A stretch of DNA of 64,000 nt, taken from the NCBI RefSeq assembly GCF_025244905.1, contig NZ_CP104285.1, positions 3,720,001 through 3,784,000 of the forward strand, written 5' to 3'. This stretch comes from Enterobacter mori. Its GTDB lineage: Bacteria; Pseudomonadota; Gammaproteobacteria; Enterobacterales; Enterobacteriaceae. The notes beneath the pieces are model-generated. The model was not told the origin of the DNA and did not search any database. It saw only the letters and a list, made by a program, of their open reading frames with translations. How positions within the stretch are numbered: the stretch's first letter is position 1; each line of letters starts with the position of its first letter. A program made the translations under genes and the position numbers. Positions 54,050 through 63,002 of the stretch are shown piece by piece.

Positions 54050-55675
54050 ATGGCAGGCTGGCATACACGAGCGATTATCTACCAGATTGATACCGCCCTG
54101 TTTTACGATCTGAACGGCGATGGCTGCGGGGACATCGCCGGAATTGGGGCAAAGCTGCGCTACATTCGCCGGATGGGGGCAACGGTTATCTGGATCACCC
54201 CGTTTTATCTGACGCCGTTTCTCGATGAAGGCTACGACGTTAGCGACCACCTGCAGGTCGATCCACGCTTTGGAAAACTGAAGGATATCATCGCGTTTAT
54301 CGAGCAGGCCCGCGAGCTGGGTATGCAGGTGATTATCGAACTGCTGATCCAGCACACCTCGGACGCGCATCCCTGGTTTCAACAGGCCCGGCGTAACCCG
54401 CACTCCCCTTTTCGCGACTATTACCTGTGGTCCGATAACGACGATGACGACACGCCGCCCATGTTTCCCGGCGTGGAGAAAAGCATCTGGTCATGGGACG
54501 AGGAAGCCGGACAATACTATCGGCATATGTTCTATCGCCATGAGCCGGATCTGAATTTGGCCTCGCCTGCGGTTCTCAAAGAGATCGACAACATCATCCT
54601 CTTCTGGCTCAAGCTTGGCGTATCGGGCTTTCGCCTGGATGCGGCGTCTCATCTGACAAAGCAGGCCGGGCGTGGGGATGAGAAAAAGGGGCTGTGGATC
54701 CTCAAGCATATGCGTCAACTGATTGAGCAACACAATCCGGATGCGATCCTGCTTGGCGAGGTGGACGTCGAGGTCGAGGAATATAAAGACTACTTTGGTG
54801 ATAACGACCGCCTGAATCTGGTACTGAACTTCTGGCTCAACAAGTATTTTTACGTCAGCCTGGCCGAGAAAAGCGCCCGCCCGCTGCGCAAAGCGGTGAA
54901 GAAAATGATCGTGCCGCCGGATTCCTGCTGTTTCGCCAACTGGCTGCGTAATCATGACGAGCTGGATCTGGAGGGGATCGGCAAAAAAGAGAAGCAGACC
55001 GTTCTCGATACCTTTGCCCCGGATGACGACATGAACGTGTATCAGCGCGGTATTCGCCGGCGTCTGGCACCGATGCTGAATGGCAGTCAAAAACGGCTGG
55101 CGTTCTGCCACGCGGTGCTGTTCTCTCTGCCGGGCGTACCGGTGATGCGCTACGGGGATGAAATCGGCATGGGTGACGATCTGGCGCTGGAAGAGCGCTA
55201 CGCCGTCCGCACCCCCATGCAGTGGGCGGGCTCGCAGGGCGGCGGCTTTTCGGATGCCGACCCCGACACCTTTATCGCCCCTATAATCGATCGCGGTCCT
55301 TTTCGCTATCAAAAAATCAACGTGGCGGATTCCCTTCTGCACCGCAACTCGCTTCTGCATCGCATCATTGATATTGCCAATACGCGTTCAGAGTTCCCGG
55401 AAATTGGTGTGGCACCGTTTCGACTCATCAACATCGACAACGATGCCGTCCTGGGGCTCTATTATGAAACCGACGAGCGCAGTATTCTGACCTTCGTGAA
55501 CTTCAGCGACAAGGCGGTTCAGTTCACGGCAAAAGGGATCCGGCACGCCACCTGGACCGCCTGTCTGGCAGACAAACGCTACGAGGATGCGCTACTGCCC
55601 GGTAAAACGGTGGAGCTCAATATCGGCGGATACGGCTACCGCTGGTTCTGGACCAACCGCACCGCGCTGCGCTGA
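54050..55675 (+). CDS. GH13 alpha-amylase-family enzyme, trehalose-synthase-like
   Basis: Cytoplasmic GH13 protein of 541 residues. The catalytic triad is Asp197 in GFRLDAASHL, Glu237 in LLGEVDVE and Asp303 in LRNHDELDL. The region order and the NHDELDLE form are those of TreS (maltose to trehalose). Region I reads ELLIQHTSDAHPWF where TreS usually has D..NHTSD, so a conserved Asp-Asn pair is replaced by Glu-Gln. It may be a trehalose synthase, a sucrose/glucoside phosphorylase-type enzyme or a relative. It reads from the cioAB promoter with an 8-base gap. Stop touches the convergent SDR gene. Confidence 0.8.
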   Translation: MAGWHTRAIIYQIDTALFYDLNGDGCGDIAGIGAKLRYIRRMGATVIWITPFYLTPFLDEGYDVSDHLQVDPRFGKLKDIIAFIEQARELGMQVIIELLIQHTSDAHPWFQQARRNPHSPFRDYYLWSDNDDDDTPPMFPGVEKSIWSWDEEAGQYYRHMFYRHEPDLNLASPAVLKEIDNIILFWLKLGVSGFRLDAASHLTKQAGRGDEKKGLWILKHMRQLIEQHNPDAILLGEVDVEVEEYKDYFGDNDRLNLVLNFWLNKYFYVSLAEKSARPLRKAVKKMIVPPDSCCFANWLRNHDELDLEGIGKKEKQTVLDTFAPDDDMNVYQRGIRRRLAPMLNGSQKRLAFCHAVLFSLPGVPVMRYGDEIGMGDDLALEERYAVRTPMQWAGSQGGGFSDADPDTFIAPIIDRGPFRYQKINVADSLLHRNSLLHRIIDIANTRSEFPEIGVAPFRLINIDNDAVLGLYYETDERSILTFVNFSDKAVQFTAKGIRHATWTACLADKRYEDALLPGKTVELNIGGYGYRWFWTNRTALR

Positions 55676-56662
55676 CTATTTTTTCCGGGTCGCCAGCAGG
55701 CGAGCCATGACCAGCCCCGCGACCGCGAGCGAACCGAGCAACACTTTCCCCGGCATGCCGGAGGAGAAGGTCGTGGCACGATCCTTCGCTTCGGCAGAAA
55801 AGCGTCCATGTATTTTGTGCAGATCGTTGACCGGTTGATCCAGATAGTCCCGGCGGTCTTCGGCGTTCAGCTTATCGGTCATCTGCCCTTCCCACGCCTT
55901 TTTTACCATCAGCCTGTCAAGAAAACCGGGGAAGAGAAACTGCCCGACAATCGACTGAATGGTACTGCTGCCCACCCAGAGTTCACGCACCGGTTTCTGC
56001 GCGACCTTAAAAATGGCGCTGGCCGCCACTTCGGGCTGGAATACGGGCGGCACGGGGCGCATCGCCCAGGCAAATTTGTTTCTCGCCCAGTCAAACTGCG
56101 GCGTATTGAGACCCGGCATCTGCACCATCGACAGGTGAACCCGGCTATTTTCGTGCATCAGTTCGGTACGCACCGCGTCGGTAAACCCGCGGATCGCCGC
56201 TTTTGCGCCGCAGTAGGCAGACTGCAGCGGGATGGAGCGGTAGGCCAGCGCGGAGCCAACCTGAACGATCGTCCCGCGATCGCGGGGCACCATCAGTTCC
56301 AGCGCGGCGCGGGTGCCGTTCACGTAGCCCAGATAGGTGACCTCCGTGACGCGGCGAAATTCATCGGGCGTCATTGTGCGAAACGGTGCCAGCACGGCCC
56401 CCATCGCGTTGTTAACCCACACATCGATAGCACCCAGGCGGTACTCAATATCGTTGGCGGCATCGACGACGGCCTGGCTGTCCGCCACGTCGGCCTGCAC
56501 GGCATACGCATTGACCCCAAAACGGCGTAGCTCCTCTTGCGTGGAGTGCAGGCTCTCTTCCTCGCGGGCAATAATACCCACATCGTAACCCGCTTTCGCA
56601 AAGTGCAGCGCCGTTGCTTTCCCCACGCCCGCCGTACCGCCGGTAATGACAATCACAGCCAT
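55676..56662 (-). CDS. SDR-family oxidoreductase with C-terminal membrane helix
   Basis: Short-chain dehydrogenase of 328 residues. Cofactor loop VIVITGGTAGVGKATALHFA (TGxxxGxG), NNAMGA, and the catalytic Ser in IVQVGSALAYR, then Tyr and Lys in YCGAKAAIRGF. An unusual C-terminal extension (about 250-328) ends in the hydrophobic LGSLAVAGLVMARLLATRKK, a likely membrane anchor. The stop is directly adjacent to the GH13 stop, tail to tail. The substrate is unknown. Confidence 0.87.
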   Translation of the reverse strand: MAVIVITGGTAGVGKATALHFAKAGYDVGIIAREEESLHSTQEELRRFGVNAYAVQADVADSQAVVDAANDIEYRLGAIDVWVNNAMGAVLAPFRTMTPDEFRRVTEVTYLGYVNGTRAALELMVPRDRGTIVQVGSALAYRSIPLQSAYCGAKAAIRGFTDAVRTELMHENSRVHLSMVQMPGLNTPQFDWARNKFAWAMRPVPPVFQPEVAASAIFKVAQKPVRELWVGSSTIQSIVGQFLFPGFLDRLMVKKAWEGQMTDKLNAEDRRDYLDQPVNDLHKIHGRFSAEAKDRATTFSSGMPGKVLLGSLAVAGLVMARLLATRKK

Positions 56663-56675
56663 ACAACCTCCGCCA

Positions 56676-57188
56676 TTATTTCAAGCCTGATAGTTTCTCG
56701 ATCAGTTCAGATAAGGCATAACGGACCGCTTTTTCCACCACATCCTGACATTCACCGGAAAAGTGTACGGTGCTCGTTTCTGTACGCTCGCCTAAATTCC
56801 AGGCGAAGCAGACGGTTCCGGCTGCCGTACCGTCATCCCCGCCTTCTGGCCCCGCATATCCGCTGATGGCGATACTGATATCGGCCTGCGCAATGTCGCG
56901 AATTTTTGCTGCCATTTCGGTGACCGTTTGTTCACTGACGGCGGTGAAGCGCGCGAGGGTTTCTCGGCGAACGCCCAGGATCCTCTCTTTCGCCTCATCG
57001 CTGAACACCACCATCCCGACATCATAGAATTCTGCCGTGTTCTCCTCGGCGCAGAGCGCAACCGCCAGATTGCCGCCCGTGCAGGATTCGGCCGTGGTCA
57101 AACGCAGCCCTAAATCCGTAAGTTTTGTCGCCAGCTTTTTCGTTAACTCCCCGACGGTTTCATTTTTATCATGCTCCAGATTATGCAT
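56676..57188 (-). CDS. CinA C-terminal-domain (PncC-like) amidohydrolase
   Basis: 170-residue protein consisting of the CinA-C domain alone. Motifs: TTAESCTGGNLAVALCAEENTAEFYDVGMVVFSDEAKERILGV, TVTEMAAKIRDIAQADISIAISGYAGPEGGDDGTAAGTVCFAW. The ESCTGG and SGYAGP segments correspond to the active region of PncC, which hydrolyses nicotinamide mononucleotide in the pyridine nucleotide cycle. It is more divergent than E. coli PncC (YgaD) and resembles the YdeJ paralogue, so activity is uncertain. It lies between the SDR and DUF421 genes, 13 bases after its stop. Confidence 0.87.
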   Translation of the reverse strand: MHNLEHDKNETVGELTKKLATKLTDLGLRLTTAESCTGGNLAVALCAEENTAEFYDVGMVVFSDEAKERILGVRRETLARFTAVSEQTVTEMAAKIRDIAQADISIAISGYAGPEGGDDGTAAGTVCFAWNLGERTETSTVHFSGECQDVVEKAVRYALSELIEKLSGLK

Positions 57189-57199
57189 ACCGGTGCCTC

Positions 57200-57646
57200 T
57201 TAATTTTCAAAAGGAATGATTGAAATATGACCATTCCTTTCCAGAATAGCGTATTTAATTTCTTTCAACTCCGTCACGCCGTTATTTTGACGCGCTGAAA
57301 CCAGAATATCGTCGCAAGAAACATCGACTTTTTTAAGCTTATCCATGAGTGGAATACCGTTTTCCACTAATATAACCGGCGTGCCATCCAGAATATTCTC
57401 AACGGGAGAAAAATACTTTTTCATTAAGCCAAATATAATGTCTACCACCACCAGCGTGGTGATCGTAATCATCGCACCGGTGACCGAAAAATCTTGTCCC
57501 AACAGCGCCTGCTGCGTTGCTTCACTGATGATGAGCAGCAGGATCAGGTCGAAACTGGTCATTTGCAGCAGCGCGCGCCGTCCAGCCACTTTGAATACCA
57601 CGACCAGAAAAAGATAAATGGCCAGGGCTCGAAAGACCATATCCAT
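57200..57646 (-). CDS. DUF421 (YetF/YcaP-like) membrane protein
   Basis: 148 residues: three membrane segments in the first 75 residues (MDMVFRALAIYLFLVVVFKVAGRRALLQMTSFDLILLLIISEATQQALLG), then a small soluble domain with the DUF421 motif YFSPVENILDGTPVILVENG. DUF421 proteins occur in spore and stress contexts; their role is not known. Coupled to the membrane protein gene upstream (9-base gap) and followed by the CinA-C gene. Confidence 0.87.
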   Translation of the reverse strand: MDMVFRALAIYLFLVVVFKVAGRRALLQMTSFDLILLLIISEATQQALLGQDFSVTGAMITITTLVVVDIIFGLMKKYFSPVENILDGTPVILVENGIPLMDKLKKVDVSCDDILVSARQNNGVTELKEIKYAILERNGHISIIPFEN

Positions 57647-57655
57647 ATTCGCCTC

Positions 57656-58171
57656 CTAAGGGTAAATGAACTGCCAGAAGCGAATTTCTGGCTCGTTGTT
57701 TACACGAATTGCATTTGCCCACTTCCCCGCCTTCGCCGGCGTCAGAAATAGCCTGACGGTAAATTTTTCATTCTGTTTGAGGTTGTTATAAACGAAAAAC
57801 AGCGTATCTCCCCGGCTGTACATGCTGTCAGGCTGCGGCCAGATGCTGCCCGGTTCATAGACATCACCGTTCTCGCTCGCCATGCTGATAACGTATTCCC
57901 CCTGGGTTTTTACCGGGAACGCGATCTGCAGCGGAAACTCTGTTTCCCGGCGTCCAAAACGCTCATAGTTGAGGGTGAGCGTTTTTGCCGAATTTATTTT
58001 CTCAGTATCACTGACCGCTCCGCTCGAAAACAGACCGGCAATCGCCGCGATAATAATAGCCAGCAACAGGATAAAACCGACCTGCCGAAATGCATACTCG
58101 AACGTCAGCAAACGATAACTTTCATTTATCCCGGGCAGCTTTTCATTTTTACGATTCATCGTCGCCACCAC
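57656..58171 (-). CDS. Single-pass membrane protein, unknown function
   Basis: I do not recognise this protein. It has 171 residues from a GTG at 58171, which has GGAG five bases upstream; an ATG four codons later (58159) is an alternative. One membrane helix (about 31-53, FILLLAIIIAAIAGLFSSG) is followed by a beta-rich soluble domain with YVISMASENGDVYEPGSIWPQ and VRLFLTPAKAGKWANAIR. The topology suggests a periplasmic domain. It is first in the unit with DUF421 and CinA-C, so a joint envelope-stress role is possible. Confidence 0.75.
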   Translation of the reverse strand: MVATMNRKNEKLPGINESYRLLTFEYAFRQVGFILLLAIIIAAIAGLFSSGAVSDTEKINSAKTLTLNYERFGRRETEFPLQIAFPVKTQGEYVISMASENGDVYEPGSIWPQPDSMYSRGDTLFFVYNNLKQNEKFTVRLFLTPAKAGKWANAIRVNNEPEIRFWQFIYP

Positions 58172-58298
58172 CGCTCCGCTTATTTGTCGAAATTTATGAT
58201 TTCTATAAGCAAATGCTTTTAGGACTTATCACATTTGCCACATAAAGGAATAGCAACAATACTTAATAAGTCAAGACAGCCAAAATGAAGGATATCGG

Positions 58299-58688
58299 AT
58301 GAAATTATCAGTCATTTCAGCCTTATTAATATTACTGGTTCCCGCCGCCTGGGCAGATAATAACGGCGGGTTACAAAAAGGCGAAGCGCCACCCCCGCCT
58401 CATGCGCTGGACGACGGTTATCGGGGTACTGATGACGCGCGGATTATGACCATTACTCAGGCAAAAGGAATGCATGACGGCGCAACCATCTCACTGCGCG
58501 GAAACCTGATTGACGGAAGCGGCGACAAATATGTTTTCCAGGATAAAACGGGAAAAATAGACGTCATTATCCCTAAAGCGGTGTTTGACGACAGAACCGT
58601 CAAACCCGATCAGATGATCAGTATTAATGGCTCACTGGATAAGAAATCATCACCTCCTGTCGTACGCGTCGATCATCTGCAGAAATAA
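58299..58688 (+). CDS. YgiW/YdeI-type OB-fold stress protein
   Basis: Periplasmic BOF-domain protein, 129 residues. Signal peptide [19 protein letters not shown], then a Pro-rich linker and the OB-fold segment [43 protein letters not shown]. Family members YgiW and YdeI confer stress resistance (hydrogen peroxide, cadmium, polymyxin) in E. coli and Salmonella. Its partner is often a two-component system, absent here. It is divergent from the DUF421 unit. Confidence 0.88.
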   Translation: MKLSVISALLILLVPAAWADNNGGLQKGEAPPPPHALDDGYRGTDDARIMTITQAKGMHDGATISLRGNLIDGSGDKYVFQDKTGKIDVIIPKAVFDDRTVKPDQMISINGSLDKKSSPPVVRVDHLQK

Positions 58689-58755
58689 ATTCAGCGAAGC
58701 GTTAACGCTGTCACTATCCATCAAATCTCACCCCTTGGCCTGTAAGGAGTCAGCT

Positions 58756-59640
58756 ATGAGTGATACCACACAACGTACGAACGCTTACCCAAAACCGCCT
58801 TTCCCGGAGCAACCGCAAACGCCGCCGGGTCTGGCGTCCAAAATGCAGCCCGTGCCCGATCACGGGGAAAAGAGCTATAAAGGGCATGGCCGACTGGCCG
58901 GTAAGAAGGCGCTGATCACCGGCGGCGATTCGGGGATTGGCCGCGCCGTGGCGATTGCCTATGCCCGCGAAGGTGCCGATGTCGCCATCAACTATCTGCC
59001 CGAAGAGGAGCAGGATGCCGCTGAGGTGATTGCGCTGATTGAAGCCGAGGGACGGAAAGCCGTCGCGCTTCCCGGCGACGTGCGTGACGAGACCTTTTGC
59101 CAGAACCTGGTGGAAGAGGCGGTAGCAAAACTTGGCGGGCTGGATATTCTGGTCAATAACGCCGGTCGCCAGCAGTATCGCGAGACGCTGGAAGAACTCA
59201 CCACCGAGGATTTTGACGCCACGTTTAAAACCAACGTCTATGCGCCCTTCTGGATCACCAAAGCGGCGCTGCGTCACCTGAAAGCACCTGCGTCGATCAT
59301 CAATACCTCCTCCGTACAGGCGGTACAGCCGAGCGCCATACTGCTTGATTACGCGCAGACGAAAGCCTGTCTGGCAGTGTTTACCAAGGCTTTAGCGAAA
59401 CAGTTGGGACCTAAAGGGATACGTGTCAATGCCGTTGCGCCGGGCCCCTACTGGACGGTCCTTCAGTCCAGCGGCGGGCAGCCGATGGAGAAAGTGAAAC
59501 ACTTTGGCGAGAGTTCCCCGCTGGGACGTCCGGGCCAGCCCGTTGAAATCGCGCCGCTGTACGTGACGTTAGCCTCTGACGAATGTTCGTTTACCTCCGG
59601 GCAAGTGTGGTGCTCGGACGGGGGCGATGGGACTATCTAA
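58756..59640 (+). CDS. yghA: YghA-type SDR (general stress oxidoreductase)
   Basis: Cytoplasmic short-chain dehydrogenase, 294 residues, the length of E. coli YghA, starting MSDTTQRTNAYPKPPFPEQPQTPPG at the ATG at 58756 after AAGGAG. Cofactor loop ALITGGDSGIGRAVAIAYARE, catalytic Ser in NTSSVQAVQP and Tyr and Lys in YAQTKACLAVF. The long N-terminal Pro-rich tail is the family's hallmark. It resembles the sigma-B/sigma-S stress dehydrogenases of Bacillus (YhdF/YdaD) and enterobacteria. Confidence 0.92.
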   Translation: MSDTTQRTNAYPKPPFPEQPQTPPGLASKMQPVPDHGEKSYKGHGRLAGKKALITGGDSGIGRAVAIAYAREGADVAINYLPEEEQDAAEVIALIEAEGRKAVALPGDVRDETFCQNLVEEAVAKLGGLDILVNNAGRQQYRETLEELTTEDFDATFKTNVYAPFWITKAALRHLKAPASIINTSSVQAVQPSAILLDYAQTKACLAVFTKALAKQLGPKGIRVNAVAPGPYWTVLQSSGGQPMEKVKHFGESSPLGRPGQPVEIAPLYVTLASDECSFTSGQVWCSDGGDGTI

Positions 59641-59643
59641 AAT

Positions 59644-59671
59644 AAAAAGGCTGCGCAAGCAGCCTTTTTTT
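59644..59671. terminator. Bidirectional terminator between yghA and the alkylsulfatase gene
   Basis: AAAAAGGCTGC/GCAGCCTTTTT stem with a GCAA loop, flanked by A5 and T7; it serves both convergent genes. Confidence 0.95.
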
Positions 59672-59674
59672 CGT

Positions 59675-61657
59675 CTACGGGGTGACGATATTGAACCAGA
59701 AGTCAAAGCTATCCATATAGCTCAGCAACTCATCAAGCTTCGCCTGATTGCCCGTCACCGTCACATCCCCCTGCTCCTGCGCCTGTTTCAGCGTGGTCTC
59801 TTTGAGGATGATTTTGTTCAGCGTATCGCGGCTGAGTATGATTGAGGCATCCGCCCCTTTTGCGACCGTATTCGCGCTGTGATTCAGCACGCCGTTCTCA
59901 AGCTCCAGCTTGTACTGACCGCCATCTTTACCCAGGTCAACGTTGAAGACCCCTTTTGCATTCGCCGCTCTCATGCCATTGATGTGCACCCCGAGGAAGT
60001 CAAAGAACATCTCCGGGGACATGGCGCGAACCGTATCCGGGCTGGCGGTATTCGGCGTCGGCAATTTCTGTACGCCGTTACGAAGTTCCTGCGCCCCGGT
60101 CAGATAGAAGTTGCGCCACGGGCCCGACTCCGCCTGATACCCCAACTGTTCGAGCGCGTCCGCTTCCAGATCGCGCGCCGCTTTGTTTGATGGATCGGCA
60201 AACACAACCTTGCTTACAACCTGCGCGACCCAGCGGTAGTCACCCTGCGCATAATCGGCTTTGGCTTTTTCAAGGATGGCGCTGGCACCGCCCATATAGT
60301 GGACATATTTTTTCGCGGCATCGACGGGCGGGAGTTCGTCGAGCGTTGCCGGATTACCGTTGAACCAGCCGAGGTAAAACACATAGGTCGCTTTCACGTC
60401 ATGGCTTACCGAGCCGTAATAGCCGCGGCCCGACCAGGATTTAGCTAATCCGTCCGGCAGCGCAAAATTGGCCGCGATTTCATCACGCGTCAGCCCTTTG
60501 TTCGCCAGTCTCAACGTCTGGTCATTGATATACCGGTACATATCGCGCTGGTTTTTCATCAGCTTTACCACGTTGTCGTTGCCCCACGTTGGCCAGTGGT
60601 GCTGCGCCATGATGATTTCAGCCTTATCACCCCAACGCTCAATGGCGCTGTTAATGTATTTCGACCAGGCCAGCGGGTCGCGGATCTTCGCCCCGCGTAA
60701 TGAGTAAGTGTTATGCAGCGTGTGGGTCACATCTTCCGCCGCTTCAATCATCTTCTTCTCTTCGACGTACCACAGCATTTCAGACGGGGCTTCTGACCCC
60801 GGCGCCATCATAAAGTCATACGTCAGACCGTCGATAACCTCTTTCTGACCATCTTCGGTGATGTAATGGGTCGGCTCGATCAGCGTCACCGTCCCGGCAG
60901 ACGTGGTCGTCCCGAGACCCGCGCCAACCTGGCCTTTTGCGTCAGGTTTCAGCAGGTTGCCGTACATGTAGCTGGCCCGGCGGCTCATCGCATTCCCGGC
61001 CATGATGTTCTCGGAGACCGCTTCTTTCATAAAGCCCGCCGGGGCATAGACTTTCACTTTGCCTGATTTCACATCGGCTTCGTCAACCACGCCGCGCACG
61101 CCGCCATAGTGGTCAACGTGGCTATGTGTATAAATCACCGCCACCACCGGACGTTTTCCGCGGTTTTTATAATAGAGATCCATCCCCACCTTAGCGGTTT
61201 CGGCAGAGACCAGCGGATCGATAACCGTGATCCCTTCTTTGCCTTCCATGATCGTCATGTTTGACAGGTCGAGGTTACGGATCTGGTAAACGCCGTCCGT
61301 TACTTCGAACAGGCCGCTGATGTTAATCAGCTGCGCCTGACGCCACAGGCTTGGGTTTACCGTATCTGGCGCTTTTTGCCCCTCTTTGATAAAAGCGTAT
61401 TGCTGCGGGTTCCAGATAACATTGCCCTTTTCACCCTTAATGACATCCTTTGGCAGCGGAGCAATAAAGCCTTTATGGGCATTGCTGAAATCGGTTTTAT
61501 CAAAAAACGGCAGTTGGCCATACAGCGCATCATTATTTGCTTTCGTATGGGCAGTAGCTTCTTTTGCCGTTGACTGCGCCATGGCAGGAGCAGCCAACAG
61601 CGATGTGGATAACAGGCCAGCAACGGTCATTGCGTTAACGAGAGTTTTGAGTTTCAT
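59675..61657 (-). CDS. yjcS: Linear primary-alkylsulfatase (YjcS/SdsA1 family)
   Basis: Periplasmic metallo-beta-lactamase-fold sulfatase that hydrolyses long-chain alkyl sulfates such as SDS. 660 residues from the ATG at 61657 (MKLKTLVNAMTVAGLLSTSLLAAPAMAQ, signal peptide), preceded by AGGGGA. The zinc motif is THSHVDHYGG, with further ligands in EAAEDVTHTLHN. A dimerisation domain and a C-terminal SCP2-like domain follow. E. coli YjcS has 661 residues. An ATG at 61675 is also in frame but has no better ribosome site. Confidence 0.92.
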   Translation of the reverse strand: MKLKTLVNAMTVAGLLSTSLLAAPAMAQSTAKEATAHTKANNDALYGQLPFFDKTDFSNAHKGFIAPLPKDVIKGEKGNVIWNPQQYAFIKEGQKAPDTVNPSLWRQAQLINISGLFEVTDGVYQIRNLDLSNMTIMEGKEGITVIDPLVSAETAKVGMDLYYKNRGKRPVVAVIYTHSHVDHYGGVRGVVDEADVKSGKVKVYAPAGFMKEAVSENIMAGNAMSRRASYMYGNLLKPDAKGQVGAGLGTTTSAGTVTLIEPTHYITEDGQKEVIDGLTYDFMMAPGSEAPSEMLWYVEEKKMIEAAEDVTHTLHNTYSLRGAKIRDPLAWSKYINSAIERWGDKAEIIMAQHHWPTWGNDNVVKLMKNQRDMYRYINDQTLRLANKGLTRDEIAANFALPDGLAKSWSGRGYYGSVSHDVKATYVFYLGWFNGNPATLDELPPVDAAKKYVHYMGGASAILEKAKADYAQGDYRWVAQVVSKVVFADPSNKAARDLEADALEQLGYQAESGPWRNFYLTGAQELRNGVQKLPTPNTASPDTVRAMSPEMFFDFLGVHINGMRAANAKGVFNVDLGKDGGQYKLELENGVLNHSANTVAKGADASIILSRDTLNKIILKETTLKQAQEQGDVTVTGNQAKLDELLSYMDSFDFWFNIVTP

Positions 61658-61828
61658 AAATCCCCTACACGTCATAATTACGTTCGGATATGCGTTAAGC
61701 CAATAAGGTTACCAGTCCATTATTTATTCCCCCATTCAAATAACGTTTAAAAATAAACAAACTTAACCTGTTGTCGTCATTGCCGGGCAGGATAATGCTC
61801 ACTCCCTTTATTCACACCAGGATAACCA

Positions 61829-62227
61829 ATGAAGATAATGCCACTTTTTTTCGTTATATTTAGCCTGAGCAGCTTAACCGCTTGCCGCTCTGCCCCACCC
61901 GATAAAGTCGAACAGATTAACCATTTGCAGGTTCCTTTAATTTTACCCGGCGAGAAACCACCCGCGGTACCAACGTCACATATTGCGGCGCTCTACCAGG
62001 AGAATAAACACCAAATTGATTCATTAACACGCAGCCTCAAATCACAGTATCTTCAGGATGCCTCGGCAAACGATATTTTTAAAGAAGACAGTCCAGTACA
62101 ACCCGTCTACGCCTCCCTCACAAAGCTGGAACAGTTAGCTATGATAAACCAGCAATACCTGAAAGATAAAAATGAAGCAGGCCTGAGAAAGATTAATCTT
62201 GTCCTTAAACCCTTAATAACGGGTTAA
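61829..62227 (+). CDS. Small lipoprotein, unknown function
   Basis: 132 residues. Signal peptide MKIMPLFFVIFSLSSLTAC with lipobox Cys19. The mature chain is proline-containing at first (LILPGEKPPAVPTSHIAALY), then helical and charged, with no motif I know. It has its own promoter side (171-base gap to the divergent alkylsulfatase gene) and a terminator immediately downstream. Composition is richer in A+T than its neighbours. Probably outer-membrane anchored. Confidence 0.75.
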   Translation: MKIMPLFFVIFSLSSLTACRSAPPDKVEQINHLQVPLILPGEKPPAVPTSHIAALYQENKHQIDSLTRSLKSQYLQDASANDIFKEDSPVQPVYASLTKLEQLAMINQQYLKDKNEAGLRKINLVLKPLITG

Positions 62228-62232
62228 ACGAT

Positions 62233-62265
62233 AAAAAGCCCGACTACAGAGTAGCCGGGCTTTTT
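62233..62265. terminator. Bidirectional terminator after the lipoprotein gene
   Basis: AAAAAGCCCG/CGGGCTTTTT with an inner CTAC/GTAG extension and AGA loop. It stands between the convergent lipoprotein and barrel genes. Confidence 0.93.
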
Positions 62266-62287
62266 ATCATCGAGAAGAACATAGGGA

Positions 62288-62902
62288 TTAATCGTGTTGA
62301 CCAAAGCGATAGGTCAACCCAGCGGTAACGGAGCTAATATCGCTGCTGACGCCAATCTGGTTAGCATTACCCACGTTGCTGACCCACTGGTACTCCATGC
62401 GACCAGCCCAGTTTTTATTGAATGCGTATTCCGTACCGACTGCCGCAAGCGGGCGTATACCGGTCTCAAAACGATTGTGACCACTTACATCAGATTCAGC
62501 ACGGTAGCCCATCGCACCCGCACGGCCATAGATATCCCAATTGTTCGTCACGGCATAGCTGGCTTTTAAAGACATCTGCAGGCCTTGGGCTTTCATTTGT
62601 CCACCCGCGCTATGCTGGCCTTTTATCTGCATATTTCCCAGATAATCATAGCCGCCTTCAACCGCAAGCCATGGCGTAATTTGGTAACCCGTATAGATAC
62701 CGCCGCCGACATTATCGTGGTCGATATCGAAATGGTTAGAGCTATTATTGCTTTCGCGTGCTTTAGAGCCTGTATTGGTGTCAAAATAATGTGACCAGCC
62801 AAATTTCGCCCCACTATACCAGGTGCCTGCATCTGCGGCGGCAAAAGCGGTCGTGGCGGTACATGCATTTACCAGAATTAAAGCTATTAATGTCTTTTTC
62901 AT
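62288..62902 (-). CDS. OmpA-type eight-stranded outer-membrane barrel without a peptidoglycan domain
   Basis: 204 residues from the ATG at 62902 (MKKTLIALILVNACTATTAFA signal), preceded by AGGA. The mature part begins ADAGTWYSGAKFGWSHYFDT, as in OmpA, and continues with WLAVEGGYDYLGNM and MEYQWVSNVG..., ending TAGLTYRFGQHD. The C-terminal OmpA peptidoglycan-binding domain is absent, so the protein is about half of OmpA (346). It resembles stand-alone OmpA-like barrels such as those found on accessory islands. It lies 100 bases downstream of a CRP-like regulator on the same strand. Confidence 0.88.
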   Translation of the reverse strand: MKKTLIALILVNACTATTAFAAADAGTWYSGAKFGWSHYFDTNTGSKARESNNSSNHFDIDHDNVGGGIYTGYQITPWLAVEGGYDYLGNMQIKGQHSAGGQMKAQGLQMSLKASYAVTNNWDIYGRAGAMGYRAESDVSGHNRFETGIRPLAAVGTEYAFNKNWAGRMEYQWVSNVGNANQIGVSSDISSVTAGLTYRFGQHD

Positions 62903-63002
62903 ACGTATCCTGTTTGCTTCGTCAAAATTCATTTCGGTGAGCAAACAGTAAACAAAAACGAGAATGTCGTTAATTCGTTTTTAGTTTAATTTTAAACTTA
63001 CA

